From Saccharum officinarum (Eukaryota; Streptophyta; Magnoliopsida; Poales; Poaceae), in NCBI GenBank assembly GCA_020631735.1, contig CM036199.1:15902834-15966833 (forward strand): a DNA stretch of 64,000 nt. Reading direction: 5' to 3'. A model generated the notes under the pieces. That model was given only the letters and a program-made list of their open reading frames with translations, had not been told where the DNA came from and searched no databases. The first letter of the stretch is position 1. Each line of letters begins with the position of its first letter. Both the position numbers and the translations under genes were made by a program. Positions 1 through 10,439 of this stretch are shown in pieces.

Positions 1-269
1 AGAAATGTAAACTTTGGAGACCACTTTGAGTTCATCCACCTTTTTCAACTTCAAGAAATTGAGGGATATTGTTTCATCTTAGATCAACTCTTTGAAACTT
101 TCATGGGACTAAAGCTACAAAATATCTCATTAAGATCTCATTAGTCCCTAATTTGGATGTCATCAATACACCAAAACCCACAAAGGGGGCAAATGCACTT
201 TCAAAAGCCCCTCACCGATATGTTGGTGAAGGCATGGTTGATGACGCTGGTGAAGCCCCTCAGGATCAT

Positions 270-625
270 TTTTTGGTGTCGACCTCCATACCTTCTGCCC
301 TTCTGGGCGAGGGGCGAGGAGCAGCGAAATGAGCCCCTTGTTGCTTTTAGATTACTTTGGCATTGGCCCTCATAGTCCATACCTTTTCAAGTAAGGGGAT
401 GAGTAGCGGCGAAATGAGCCCCTCGACACTTTCGGTTTACTTTAGCGCCGATCTCTAAACATTGAGGTGTGGGGTGAAAAGTAGCGAAATGAGCCCCTTT
501 TGTGTTTTTAGATTATTTTAGTGCTAGCCCCCATACCTTTTCGGGTGAGGGAGCTAGAATCGGCGAAATGACCCTCTCGACGCTTTTAGATAGTTTTAGC
601 ACCAACCCTCATAGTCAATGTCGAT
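270..625. repeat. Degenerate tandem repeat, about 80-bp unit
   Basis: Four imperfect copies of a unit that starts with GCGAAATGAGCCCC, near 325, 405, 484 and 564. Each copy continues with a TTTAGATTAYTTT-like stretch and ends in CCATACCTTTTCRGGTGAGG or a decayed form. Copies differ by many substitutions and by length. No open reading frame spans the array, so it is unlikely to be coding. Element-subterminal repeat or old minisatellite are both possible. Confidence 0.55.
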
Positions 626-1159
626 TCACATTTTGCTTTTGTTGCATGTATTTTTTGGCAACGAGCTGTTACTGAGCTCTATCGAATCACTCGGCTTGGG
701 TTCCTTATATTTTTGGGAACGGGAAGTCTCTCAGCTCTTGTAAAATCATTGCGCTTTGTTGCACGTATTTTGGCAATGCGAAGTGACTGATCTCTTTTTC
801 ATTTGTATATTTAGAGGTCAAAATGGATGCAAGCGGTGTTCTACGACTGCTGTCTAGTTTTGATCTCATCAACTGTGTTTCTACCGATACTGGGGAGCCT
901 TACGATGCTAAGATGCCCTTTTCGGCTTAAGCAAAGTGCTCATGCGGTGGATGAATGTTTTTAATGAATGTCGTGATGCATATGAGGGATGCATTTACAT
1001 GAAAAGAAAGCCAATTGATATATGTGATAAACAAATCTTCTGTAAATTTGTACAGAGTTAGTACAACCAGGCAAGGTTGTTGCCTTCAGAAAACTTTGTA
1101 TGGCTCAGAAGAAAATAACTGAACTAGAACCTGTAGTACAAGAGAAAGTAGACCGAAGA
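626..1159. other. Intergenic, no gene seen
   Basis: AT-leaning sequence with short echoes of the flanking repeats, such as GAGCTCT and GCACGTATTTTGGCAA near 670-790. I see no convincing ORF, RNA gene or terminal repeat. Confidence 0.5.
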
Positions 1160-1690
1160 TATTTTGAAGGTTCGCCTCACCCTCGTGTATTTTTGGAGGG
1201 TCAAAGTTTTGAGCCCTTAGGCTTTTCAGTTTGCTCCGCCCTCGCGCATTTCCGAAGAGTCGGGAGTTTTGAGGCCTTAGGATTTTCGGATTGCTTCGCC
1301 CTCGCGTATTTTAGGAGTCAAAGTTTTGAACCCTTAGGCTTTTCGGATTGCTTCGCCCTCATGTATTTTCGGAGGTTCGAAGTCTTGAGCCCTTAGGATT
1401 TTCGGATTGCTTCGCCCTCACATATTTTCGGAGGGTTGAAGTTTTGAGCCCTTAGGCTTTCGGATTGCTTTGCCCTCACGTATTTTCTGAGGATCGAAGT
1501 TTTGAGCCCTTAGGCTTTTGGGATCGCTTTGCCCTCGTGTATTTTCAGAGGTTCGAAGTTTGGACCATTAGACTTTTCGGATTGCTTCGCCCTCGCGTAT
1601 TTTCGGAGAGTCGAAGTTTTTAACCCCTAGGCTTTTTTGATTAGTTCGCCCTCTCATATTTTCGAAGGGTCAAAGTTTTTTTATCTACAA
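1160..1690. repeat. Tandem repeat, about 58-bp unit, nine copies
   Basis: About nine copies of a unit containing GTTTTGAGCCCTTAGGCTT, then TCGGATTGCTTCGCCCTC, then a CGTATTTTCGGAGG-like end. Unit starts lie near 1205, 1265, 1322, 1380, 1440, 1498, 1556, 1614 and 1672, so the period is 57-60 bp. The first copies happen to keep a reading frame (98 codons from 1100), but the later period is not a multiple of three and the frame closes. I read it as a non-coding minisatellite. Confidence 0.8.
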
Positions 1691-1784
1691 ATTGGGTGTT
1701 AGCTGAGAGGCATAGAAATAGACTGTGGATGAAAGAGAATGTGGATCCCTTGCATAGATGTTTCCTTGTTTGCTTGAACTTATC

Positions 1785-1885
1785 AGCCTGGCTTATCAAT
1801 CACGGTACAGTGTTTTTCTCTCACAACAAAACAGTATCGGCCGGCTTATTAGGCATAAAAACCATTAGCCGAACAGTAGACAACA
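1785..1885. mobile_element. MITE remnant (hAT-like, tentative)
   Basis: The stretch CAGCCTGGCTTATCAATCACG ... ACAGTGTTTTTCTCTCAC ... GGCCGGCTTATTAGGC ... GCCGAACAG resembles the end of a common grass MITE with GCTTAT and AACAG motifs. The other end and a target-site duplication are not clear. The family assignment is from memory of the motif only. Confidence 0.35.
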
Positions 1886-2789
1886 AGTATGTATGCATAA
1901 TATATATAAGGAAACGTCTAGAAAAATTTAGGCCTATGCAAGTACATAGGAATTAAGAAATTGTGTCCTTGTGAGTGAATACTAATTAAGAAATTAGGAC
2001 TAGGTGTTGTTGTTTTACATATAATAATATAATCGAAAGCAACCGATGGCCTTGCGAAAGTACCATGGGCGAATTACATGCTCTTATAAGATTCAAATAA
2101 TTCTAAGCAAGAACAAAAACATGAAGCATGATTTTATAAAAAAATATAACCGAGTTAAAACAAATTTCTATTATTTTACTAAGGTGAAATCAGATTCTAG
2201 TGTTTTTAAATTCATATTTTTCTAAAAAAAATAATTGGACACTCTAATTTTTTTTGATAAAGTTCAATTGATCCACTAACTATTATAAAAGTCGGATTTA
2301 TCTTCCTCTTCCTCGTAGTTGACGTAGTGACACGTAGGACGGCTAACGCCGCTTTTAAAGTCGTGCAAGAGGTAAACGTAAATCAGAAAATTTTAAAAGT
2401 TATAAGACAGTCTAAAAAAATCTAGTTTTTTTATTGGAGGAGATAAGTCGGACTTATGGAATAGTTGGGGCCCTGAGGGGCGTCACATGAACTTTTTTCG
2501 ACATGGAATTGAGGTGAGTGGAAACCTGATTCATTTCAGGACCATGACGCCAGGCCCGTCAAGAACGGCCGCCGGGCCGAGTACGAAACAGACATGTTGG
2601 AGGAGCTGTTTTAGGCCTCGTTCAGGCCCAACTAGAAATTCTGAACCCATGCGGCCGGCCCTCGGGCCCTGTGTTTCTAAGTTGCGTTACAGGAAGCTTC
2701 AAGCTTTGCTTAGCCTTTGTCCAATTTATGCGCAGTACAGTACTACATAAATACGCTAGGTTGCGGACGTGCGTGCATTTCTGGGAGCA
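1886..2789. other. Intergenic, no gene seen
   Basis: AT-rich to about 2460, then moderately GC-rich. Small ORFs exist near 2487-2910 but have no recognisable domain and no codon-use support. Fragments like TTAGGCCTCGTTCAGGCCC near 2620 may be decayed MITE ends. Confidence 0.5.
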
Positions 2790-3078
2790 CGGATTCCATT
2801 CTATGGCCTGCCTTTTAGTTACTAATTTCTACCTCAAATTCTACCATGGAAAAGAAGATTTCCATCACATAAAAATGTCGGCACATGCATGGAGTATTAA
2901 ATGTAGATGAAATTAAAAAATAATTACACAGTTTTGTTGTACTTTGCGAGACGAACATTTTAAGTCTAATTAGTCAAAATTTGAATAATTTTTATCAAAT
3001 ACAAACGAAATGATACAGTGCGCATTTATTACGCACTGTTTCAATGTGGGTGCCCCGAATCCAGAACTAAACACGGCC
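2790..3078. mobile_element. Tourist-like MITE, decayed
   Basis: Contains the conserved internal blocks of an abundant grass MITE: GCACATGCATGGAGTATTAAATGTAGATGA (2881-2909), a GCGAGACGAACATTTTAAG block, CTAATTAGTC, and the 3' end AGAACTAAACACGGCC near 3063-3078. The 5' end is uncertain. Three other copies lie at 40.3-41.6 kb and one at 5099-5441. Confidence 0.55.
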
Positions 3079-4323
3079 TATGTCGCCGCCCATCGCCTTA
3101 AATAAAAACTCAGGGCATCTTTTCAGGTGGTGGCATAGCAGATGCAGAGCTGACGAGTGACGGCATCACTGACGAGCTCAGCAAACAGTGGCAATTGGCA
3201 ATGCACGACGCACCAATAATTGGGAGTTACGAGCCAGCCCAGGATTCTCCTCCTCCCATTTCTTTTCCCTCGTTTCTTCTGGAGCCAGGATTCTAGTCCA
3301 CGGTAGGCCGCTAGTTTTATCTCTTGGGGCCCCACTAAACAAGTTTGACCTGACGCCATTGGCTGCAAAGATAGGTTGATTCGTCAGCCGTCGACGTCGT
3401 CGTGGTAGGAGTAGCTTGCTTGCTGCACCGGTGCTCTCTGGTGGGATCTCGGCGACCTAAATTTGTCGCGGAATAAGGCCGCCTGGCCGAACGATTGGCC
3501 TGATTTGCAGCTGAACACAAGAGTAGGAGTATCTGATTTGCTTAATGTTCTCTGATCTGAACGCTGCAGGATGTGCGGGGCGACGGTAACGCGGTTTTGG
3601 TGGATCGCCAAGGTTCTTGGGTCTCAGGCCTACTATTTGCACCTTCCCATTTTGCTACTAGTGGCGGTGTTTGGTGGCATTGCGTTATTGCTACTTTATA
3701 TATCTCACTTTTTTTCCCCACGGGAACAATTTTTTAATAATACTCTTAAAAATCAGTCTAAATTATTAGAGACAGTAACACACGCCATTCCAACATAACC
3801 AAAGTTTACTAAAAGTTTCCACATTAAAAAGCAATTCTAAAAGTAAACAGGAGGCAAAAAAAAATTACATCGCCGCAGATTCTATGGAAACGAAAGTGAC
3901 GTTTGGGTTGACCTCCAGAATTCATCCAATTTGGTCCATATTTGACACCGGTGGATGTGAAGCCAACTTCTTGAGCCAGGCGAACCAGCATTATGTCTAT
4001 GGGCTAAGATTTTAGTTCCTCGAAGATACAGGTTGGTCAGACGGTTGAAGAGAATGACGACTATATTATTGGAGTGCGTGAATGAGAACCCTGGATGTCT
4101 TTGTTGTGTCCATTTCTCTCTCTTTTAACCGAGCGCCCTTGAAAAAACATCACATGTATTTGCATATATAGATATGTGGATTTCAGCTTCTTAGTTGTGT
4201 TGTATCTCTGTTTATGAGCATCTTTATATGACTTTCTGTTTTGATTTTGTCCTCGTAGCTAGGAAGCTACAGATTGTAATTCGGAAAATAAAGTCTAAAT
4301 CCAGCTTCAAAGCTTTGTATATA
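3079..4323. other. Intergenic, no gene seen
   Basis: Mixed composition. Short overlapping ORFs near 3123-3642 on both strands look like chance frames, with no domain or splice pattern. AT-rich from 3640 onward. No RNA gene or element ends recognised. Confidence 0.5.
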
Positions 4324-4656
4324 CTCCCTCCGTCCCAAAAAGAGTGTCGTTTTAGAATTTCAGACAACTTGTTTGACCATCCGTCTTATTCAAATTTTTT
4401 GTATAAATATTGTATATACTCCATCCGTCCCAAAAAGAGTGTCGTTTTAGAATTTCAGACAACTTGTTTGACCATCCGTCTTATTCAAATTTTTTGTATA
4501 AATATCATTTATTTTGTTATGACTTATTTTATCATTAGAGATACCTTAATAATGATTTATTCATTTTATAATTTGCATAATTTTTTTGAATAAGACGAAC
4601 GGTCAAATACGATGTCTAAAAGTAAAAAAATGTCACTCTTTTTGGAACAGATGGAG
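4324..4656. mobile_element. Stowaway MITE with duplicated 5' end
   Basis: Starts CTCCCTCCGTCCCAAAAAG after a TA and ends with the inverted form (CTTTTTGGAACAGATGGAG) before a TA, the hallmarks of Stowaway (Tc1/mariner) MITEs. The first 95 bp (4324-4418) are repeated almost exactly at 4419-4504, each copy preceded by TA. The element therefore has two heads and one tail, from a tandem duplication or from one copy inserting at the end of another. Confidence 0.85.
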
Positions 4657-4689
4657 TATATATTTAGGTCCTTACAAGAAAGAGTGAAA

Positions 4690-4925
4690 TACATTGTGAG
4701 TCCTTAAACTTTTTCTGCATTCTCATATAGACCCATGAACTCTCTCACTGATTATATAGATTCTTTAGCTTTTGTTCATTCTAAGTTCACTAGATCTAAT
4801 CATGGACCTGAATTTATACTTCGAATGAACTACTTGAAAAGTTATCAAGTTGAAGGACACAACTAATCTCTTCGATAGTTCATAGACCCAAATGAGAACA
4901 GAAAAAAATAGAGACTCACTATTCA
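4690..4925. mobile_element. Foldback/MITE with imperfect long inverted repeats
   Basis: The left arm (GTGAGTCCTTAAACTTTTTC, 4697-4716, then TGCATTCTCATATAG and ACCCATGAACT) matches the reverse complement of the right arm (AGTTCATAGACCC, AAATGAGAACAG, ATAGAGACTCAC, ending near 4920). The arms are about 45 bp and imperfect. Superfamily not assigned; no clear TSD. Confidence 0.55.
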
Positions 4926-4997
4926 TCTTGTTTTGTGATGTTTGGCATGGAAAAGAGGGTATTAGCAACTATTCATCTTGTTTTGTGATGTTTGGCA
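4919..4997. repeat. 29-bp direct repeat, 50-bp spacing
   Basis: The 29-bp sequence beginning CTATTCATCTTGTTTTGTG and ending ATGTTTGGCA occurs at 4919-4947 and again at 4969-4997 without mismatch. It overlaps the right end of the foldback element, so it may be a local slippage or insertion scar. Confidence 0.75.
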
Positions 4998-5098
4998 CAG
5001 GGCACGCCAGATGCCAGATGTTGTTTTCCTCCAGAAGGGTATAAAACCTGCGCTCTTGCTGCTACTTCTACTTATTAGCCAACAGTGCACACTATTAA

Positions 5099-5441
5099 GG
5101 CTTTGTTTAATTTCAGGGCGTAAAGTTTTGGGATATCACATCGGGTGTCACATGGGGGTGTTACATGGGGTGTTTGGATACTAATAAAAAAACACATTAC
5201 AGAATCCGTCAGTAAACCGTGAGACGAATTTATTAAGCCTAATTTATCCATCATTAGCGCATGTGTTACTGTAGCACTTTATTGTCAAATCATGGACTAA
5301 TTAGGCTTAAAAGATTCATCTCGCAAAGTACTCGCAATATGTGTAACTAGTTATTTTTTAGTCTATATTTAATACTCTATGTATGTGTACAAACATCTAT
5401 TGTGATAGGGTGTAAAGTTTTGACGTGGAACTAAAAAGTCC
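5099..5441. mobile_element. Tourist-like (PIF/Harbinger) MITE
   Basis: Starts GGCTTTGTTTAATTTC and ends with the inverted counterpart GGAACTAAAAAGTCC. It is flanked by TAA at 5096-5098 and 5442-5444, a 3-bp TSD fitting PIF/Harbinger. Internal blocks GTGAGACGAATTTATTAAGCC and CTAATTAGGCTTAAAAGATTC are shared with the other copies in the window. No transposase is encoded. Confidence 0.75.
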
Positions 5442-5444
5442 TAA

Positions 5445-5880
5445 TTAGTGATAGTGTTGAAGTGGGTGACAACTGACATGGCACGTTGTTGAGCAGTTCA
5501 GGTTCCCTCGCGTGCATAGTGCAAAGAGTTCTCATCCGGGACGCAAGCATGTGTTATCTCGGGGACCAAAACGTGCAAGATCTCCACATCGACAGCCTTT
5601 CCCGCGTGACGAACGCACCGCCGACGCGAGGGGCAAAACGCGGCGCGCGATTGGCTCTCGCACGAGGCTACCGAACCCCCTCTCTCATCTCCGCCTTCCA
5701 TCTCAACAAATCCATTCGGCTTCGTTCGAGTGGTCGAGGGCAGTATATACTACTAATAGTTCTAAGCGTTAGCAGTTACCAACACGAATTCGCTTTGGCA
5801 AAACTACAAAAACATCGACATCGTGCTTCTGCTAGCATGTTGCTAGCGTACTGTACCACCTAACTCCGCGGCTCCACGGT
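5445..5880. other. Intergenic, no gene seen
   Basis: Rises in GC from 5560. ORFs on both strands overlap here without domains. Nothing further recognised. Confidence 0.4.
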
Positions 5881-7240
5881 TTTGGGCAACTTGGCCGCGC
5901 GGCCGCGCCCACCGGCCGGCCTGTCACCTGTGGGGCTGTGGCTGTGGTTGTGCGCTGCGTCCGCGCGCGCGGCCGGCGGCCCCGTCCGTGGTCGCTCGCG
6001 CCAGCAAGCTGCCGCGCCACACGCACACCACACGCCCAACGGCCGCCGACGTCACCTTGCCGCGGCCACCGGACGGACAGACTGTCACGGTCTCACTCGA
6101 GGCCAAAGCGCGCGGGGCTCCCACCGGCCAACGAATGGAGGCGCGCTACGTGTCGTCGTCGTAGAGGCCGGGCGTCGTCGGGGCGTGGGGTCCTCGGGAC
6201 CGCCGAGTCTACACCTCGAATACGCACCGCCAGATTCACAGTCGAGGCGGATGACGGTTGGGCCCGAAAGACTCGTCGGGCCTACCTGGCGGTCTGGGAG
6301 GCGTGAGGGCGCGGGGGAAGCGAGGGCATCTCCGTCGGCACCGAGGGAGGCGCGTCTCGGGCGCGCGAACGGCAGCCATGGGAGTGCTTGGTTCCTGACC
6401 ACACCCTGCCACGCCACAAAGTCTGGCCGCCACGGATAGCCAGACGAGTGTTTGGTTCATGATTAGACGTTGGCAGCCACAGGTTTCATAGTTCATTTTT
6501 TCGCCGACCGCAAGTTAGGCGGAGCCACCACAGCAGCATGGCGGGTGATGGCCGGAAGCCAAACAGCCCCTAAAAAAGATCGGAGCTGCGGCCCGTCACC
6601 CGTGGGACGGCGACAAGTGTGCCCCGGCCCCGCCCTTCCGTCCCCCAAGTGGGCACGTCCGTCAACGGACGGTGCAGGAGACTGGGCGAGCGACGAGCGA
6701 GAGCGAGGCCCCCAAGCCAGGTGAAGGGCAAAAACGAGCTCACGGCTCACGAGCGCGGCTCAGGCGCTCATCCGCCCATGCGCCGCGGCGAGGGCCGGCC
6801 GGGCCCGGCTCGAGCGCACGCACGCATGTGCACGTCAGACGTCCTGCGGCAGCCGCGCAACATAACAGCTCGGTCCGGGCCCCGCGAGGGATCAACTTGT
6901 GTACGACCGGAGCCGGAGGACCGTAGCTCGGTCCGGGCCACGGCGGAGGGTGGTCCGTGCCCTGCCACCGAGACCGACACTAGCTTTTTGGCGAAAGCGA
7001 TGGGTGGGGATGGGGTCACCCCCACAAACACAGGCGGCCTAAAAACTCGCGCAGATCTCAGATCTGCCGTTCTGGCTGGTGGCTGCGCATGCCAGTTTGT
7101 CGCATCCGGGATGTGCATGGAGCTCGAGAATTTTTACGCTGGAAAAGTGAAAATCAGTAGTTACCGAGGGAGTGATGTGTACATTTTTTTTAACCTCAAG
7201 TACCTCATTGTCACCGAGTTACCCGTGGAGTGGAAATCAA
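5881..7240. other. GC- and CpG-rich block, no confident gene
   Basis: About 1.3 kb of high-GC, CpG-dense sequence with long open frames on both strands at once, as expected from GC content alone. None of the predicted peptides has a recognisable domain or a consistent start and splice pattern. Near 6386-6571, GTGTTTGGTT motifs and the inverted AGCCAAACAG hint at a small decayed hAT-type insertion. It could be an old promoter/CpG island or captured gene fragments; the sequence does not decide. Confidence 0.4.
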
Positions 7241-7243
7241 ATT

Positions 7244-7362
7244 TTCGGTTTGTCCAGCTGCTTATAAAAGCAGTTGTTGCTGGCTGTTAGCACAGTGATT
7301 TGTGAGATGTAGCTGATGAAGCAGCAACATTAGTGGCTGCAAAAACCAGCGAACAGACCCTT
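7244..7362. mobile_element. MITE remnant with GCTTATAA and AACCAGCGAACAG motifs
   Basis: Contains TTTGTCCAGCTGCTTATAAA, GCTGGCTGTTAGCACAGTG, and ends AAAACCAGCGAACAGACCC. The arrangement resembles an abundant grass hAT-type MITE family also seen in fragments at 1785 and 60538. Ends and TSD are not resolved. Confidence 0.4.
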
Positions 7363-7460
7363 TGCTTCCACTTGTTACTTAAACTTTAAATTTGACTAAA
7401 TCTATATTAGTGTCAACATGAGTTTTATATGAGAGTTGATTTATTAGGTTAATATACATA

Positions 7461-7712
7461 CACCTCTATCTCTGAAAGAGTGTCATTCTAGGTTTGGACT
7501 ATGTCAAACTTTCTTAAACTTAACTAGATTTATAGAAAATATTATCAACACTTATATATCTAAATAGATTTAATATAAAATATATCCCATAATTCATCTC
7601 ATGATACTTGTTACACCTCATAAATTTTGGTCGTTTGTGTATATTTGGTCAAACTTAAGACTTGCTAACTCATCGAAAAGTGAAAATGACACACTTTTGG
7701 AGACAGAGGTAG
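7461..7712. mobile_element. Stowaway-type MITE
   Basis: CACCTCTATCTCTGAAAGAGTG at the left, preceded by TA, pairs with CACTTTTGGAGACAGAGGTAG at the right, followed by TA. The interior is AT-rich. About 250 bp. The TIRs are diverged, so the insertion is old. Confidence 0.7.
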
Positions 7713-7990
7713 TAGACATTTTTTTATGACATGATAATGACACACATTTTTAAGAAGAGAGAATATGTGAGTTTCATATAGATGAAACTCTCTTAGTTCA
7801 ATTTGCAACTCTAAATAAGCCATATAATTAAATGTCCATGAAATAAAAAATAAAACTATACATTAAGAGTAATTATTTTATCCATGTTTTATTGCATTCT
7901 ATAATCTTAGAGAGAATGCTATAAAACACTTCTATGGGAATGGCCGGCAAGAGCAATTTATATAGATGGGTGAAAGCATCTAGGCCCCGG
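7713..7990. other. AT-rich spacer before element B
   Basis: No gene or repeat recognised. It ends CTAGGCCCCGG immediately before the inferred LTR start of element B. Confidence 0.5.
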
Positions 7991-8404
7991 TGTTGGTTTC
8001 GGCAATTGATAACAACGCATAATTACCATGACTAACGTGTGTTTTGCAGAAACGTTGGTAAGTTAGGTCATGGAGATGATGACTGCTTTGGGCAATATGA
8101 TATCCATGTCCCTTGATGGAAATCGTTTCGGTTTTTAAAGGATCAACGACAAGTTTAAGGACGGTTAGTTCCGGATGTCAAGGTGTTGAGTTACATCTGT
8201 AATAGTCGTTAGGATCTTTGTTTCTTCCTTTGACCGTACTATAAAGGGGGGCATGAGCGAGTAGCTTGACCTAGGTGAGTCTTGTGTTTAGGTGTGGTGC
8301 ACACTTGTCAAACTTAGCACTAGGTAGCTCGAGAAAAGCTCAGAGTTCAGTTGGAAGCAACTTGGTTCAAGTTGCATCGCGTTTAGAAGACGTTTGAGCC
8401 GTTT

Positions 8405-8812
8405 ACTTATGACCGGACGCGGTCCTGGTCATGACCGGACGCGTCCGGTCAGTACTAACACTTCACTACGGGTTCAACTGATCGACCGGACGCGGTTCTT
8501 GAGAGAACCGGACATGGTGGTCAGTCTGACATGTGCTCTAGAGGATAAACAACGTAATCGGACGCGACTGTGAAGTGATCGGCGCGTCCGGTCACGTTCC
8601 AGTAAGGTCCCGTGGTGACCTGACGCGTCCAGTCACCTATGATCGGACGCGGTCATGCGTCAGGTCATTTTTCCAATAAGCTCTTGCATGATCGGACGCG
8701 TCCGGTCATCACAGATCGGCGCGTCCGGTCACTCAGCGTAGCTTTCGGTTTTCGACCGTTACACCTGACCGGCGCGTCCGGTCATGTCGACAGGCGCGTC
8801 CGGTCAGTGCGC
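8405..8812 (+). promoter_or_regulatory. ACCGGACGCGTCCGGT-type array in U3 of element B
   Basis: About ten copies of GACCGGACGCG, GCGTCCGGTC or the fused near-palindrome lie at about 8411, 8433, 8481, 8556, 8578, 8616, 8640, 8690, 8714, 8766 and 8790. The array stops about 45 bp before a TATA box, the position of an upstream activating region. The ACGCGT and GCGCGT cores fit the CGCG box (VCGCGB) known for CAMTA factors; that link is inference. Confidence 0.65.
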
Positions 8813-8857
8813 GTTTTGCTGATTCGAAAGGTAACGATTGGATTTGTCTGAGGGGTG

Positions 8858-8865
8858 TATAAATA
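8858..8865 (+). promoter_or_regulatory. TATA box of element B LTR
   Basis: TATAAATA within GGTGTATAAATACATCCCC, just downstream of the CGCG-rich array and in the transcription direction of B. It implies U3 of about 0.9 kb. Confidence 0.75.
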
Positions 8866-9476
8866 CATCCCCTCCACCTCTTTTAGAGGTCTCTTGCTCA
8901 TTTGTTTAGCTGAGAAACATCTTTGAAGTGCAAGGGAGTGCAAGATCCCTAGTGAGGATAGAGATTTGCGAATCAAAGTTTGAGAATCCTCTCTAGTGAC
9001 AAGAGTGTAGCAAGTGTGCATCTATCTTCTCATTAGGCTTGTTGTGGTCAAGTGAGAGTTCTAGCTTGTTACTCTTGGTGATCGCCATCACCTAGACGGT
9101 TTGGTGGTGATTGGGAGTTTGGTGATCATCCGACGAGATTGTGGGTGACCCAACTCAAGTTGTGAGCGGTTTTGGGTGATTCACCGCGACGGAGTGTCGA
9201 AGAATCAACCCGTAGAGAGCACTTGATCCTTGCGCGGATCAAGGGGGAGCTACACCCTTGCGCGGGTGCTCCAACGAGGACTAGTGGGGAGTGGCGACTC
9301 TCCGATACCTCGGCAAAACATCGCCGCGTTCCTAACCCTTACTTTCAAGCATTTACTTTTGTGCATTACTTTCATTGCTTGTTTACTTTCCTAGAATTAC
9401 CATGCTAGTCTAGGATTGGAACTTAGGGTGCAAAACTTTTATCGGTAGAATCACAAGGAACACTAGTAGGCACTAG

Positions 9477-9481
9477 GGGTG
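9477..9481. repeat. Target-site duplication of element A, left
   Basis: GGGTG directly before the TG of the left LTR. The same five bases follow the right LTR at 20037-20041. Confidence 0.9.
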
Positions 9482-10380
9482 TGAAAGGTCTAGATGGCTA
9501 GAGGGGGGGTGAATAGCCTTTTAAAACTTTCTACAAAGACAAGCTAAACAAGTTTATCAAAATAACAAATAGCGAGATGCGAGTTTTGCTTAGCCTATGG
9601 GGTGTTTGCAAGCCACCTATCCAATTCACAATTCTAGTATATTTGCACTCAACCGCACAAGTCAAACCGAGAGAGAAGCTACAACTACAAAAAGCAAGCT
9701 ACACAAAAGAGCTACTCTAGCAAAGCAAACTAGCTAGCAAAGATAACTAAGAAAGTAATACAAGTGAGGGTTAGGAGGGTATCACCGAGGGGCGAAGTAT
9801 TGAGCCAACCAATATGATCAACAATGAATACCAAGATAACCGAACACCGGGATCAATCAATCACAATATGAAAGTGATGACACGAAGATTTATCCCGAGG
9901 TTCACGTGCTTGCCGGCACGCTAGTCCCCGTTGTGTCCCTCTTCACCACGTGGTTCGGTGGCTAATCGGTCTCACACCGAGCCTCTCAAAAGGCACCACA
10001 AGAACCTACCAAATGGCAAAAGGTTGCAAATGACACGAGCAATCCACTAATGTTGCCTTTGGCGCTTCGCCGAGGTAGGCACAAACCCCTTACAATCACC
10101 GGAGGTGGCCAAGAACAAACACCAACTCTTGCCAACGCCTCCAAGCTGCTCCAAGCCGTCTAGGTGGCGGCAACCACCAAGAGAAACAAGAATCCCGCAG
10201 CAAATCAACCACCAAGTGCCAACTAGATGCTATCTCACAATGCAAATGCACTTGGATCACTCAATCTCACTTCGAATATGCAAAGAAGCAAGAGAGATGA
10301 GTGGGAGGGGAGTTGCTTGGCTCAAAGTGCTCACAAGTATGTCAAAATGTCAAGAGAGAGAGCCTTGAGCCGGCCAACGA

Positions 10381-10390
10381 GTATTTATAG
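10381..10390 (-). promoter_or_regulatory. TATA box in element A 3' LTR
   Basis: CTATAAATAC on the minus strand (plus GTATTTATAG), about 1050 bp into the LTR in element orientation and just downstream of the CGCG-rich array. The equivalent box at 18982-18991 in the 5' LTR would drive the element. Confidence 0.75.
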
Positions 10391-10439
10391 ACGTACCCCT
10401 TCGAATATAGCCGTTAGAAACTGAAATCAGCAGCAGTCG

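Larger units (their letters stand above)
7991..9481 (+). repeat. Element B 5' LTR, left part
   Basis: Begins TGTTGGTTTCGGCAATTGAT, a TG start with typical SIRE-type sequence. It continues after the insertion at 20042 and ends ATCTTGATCCTTTCA at 20130, just before the PBS. The restored LTR would be about 1.58 kb. The start at 7991 is inferred because the 3' LTR is missing and no TSD can be compared. Confidence 0.7.

Noticed and set aside
1100..1396. 98-residue ORF with an apparent 20-residue repeat (SFEPLGFSDCFALAYFR)
   Set aside because: It is the translation of the 58-bp minisatellite. The period is not a multiple of three over the full array and the frame closes after four units.
5882..6439. 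185-residue ORF in the GC-rich block
   Set aside because: Equally long frames overlap it on both strands, as expected for high GC. No domain or start context.
6619..7290. 223-residue ORF
   Set aside because: Composition is Arg/Gly/Pro-rich chance translation of GC-rich DNA, then runs into a MITE remnant.
8411..8812. Centromeric or telomeric satellite
   Set aside because: The units are irregularly spaced half-sites within an LTR, not a head-to-tail satellite.
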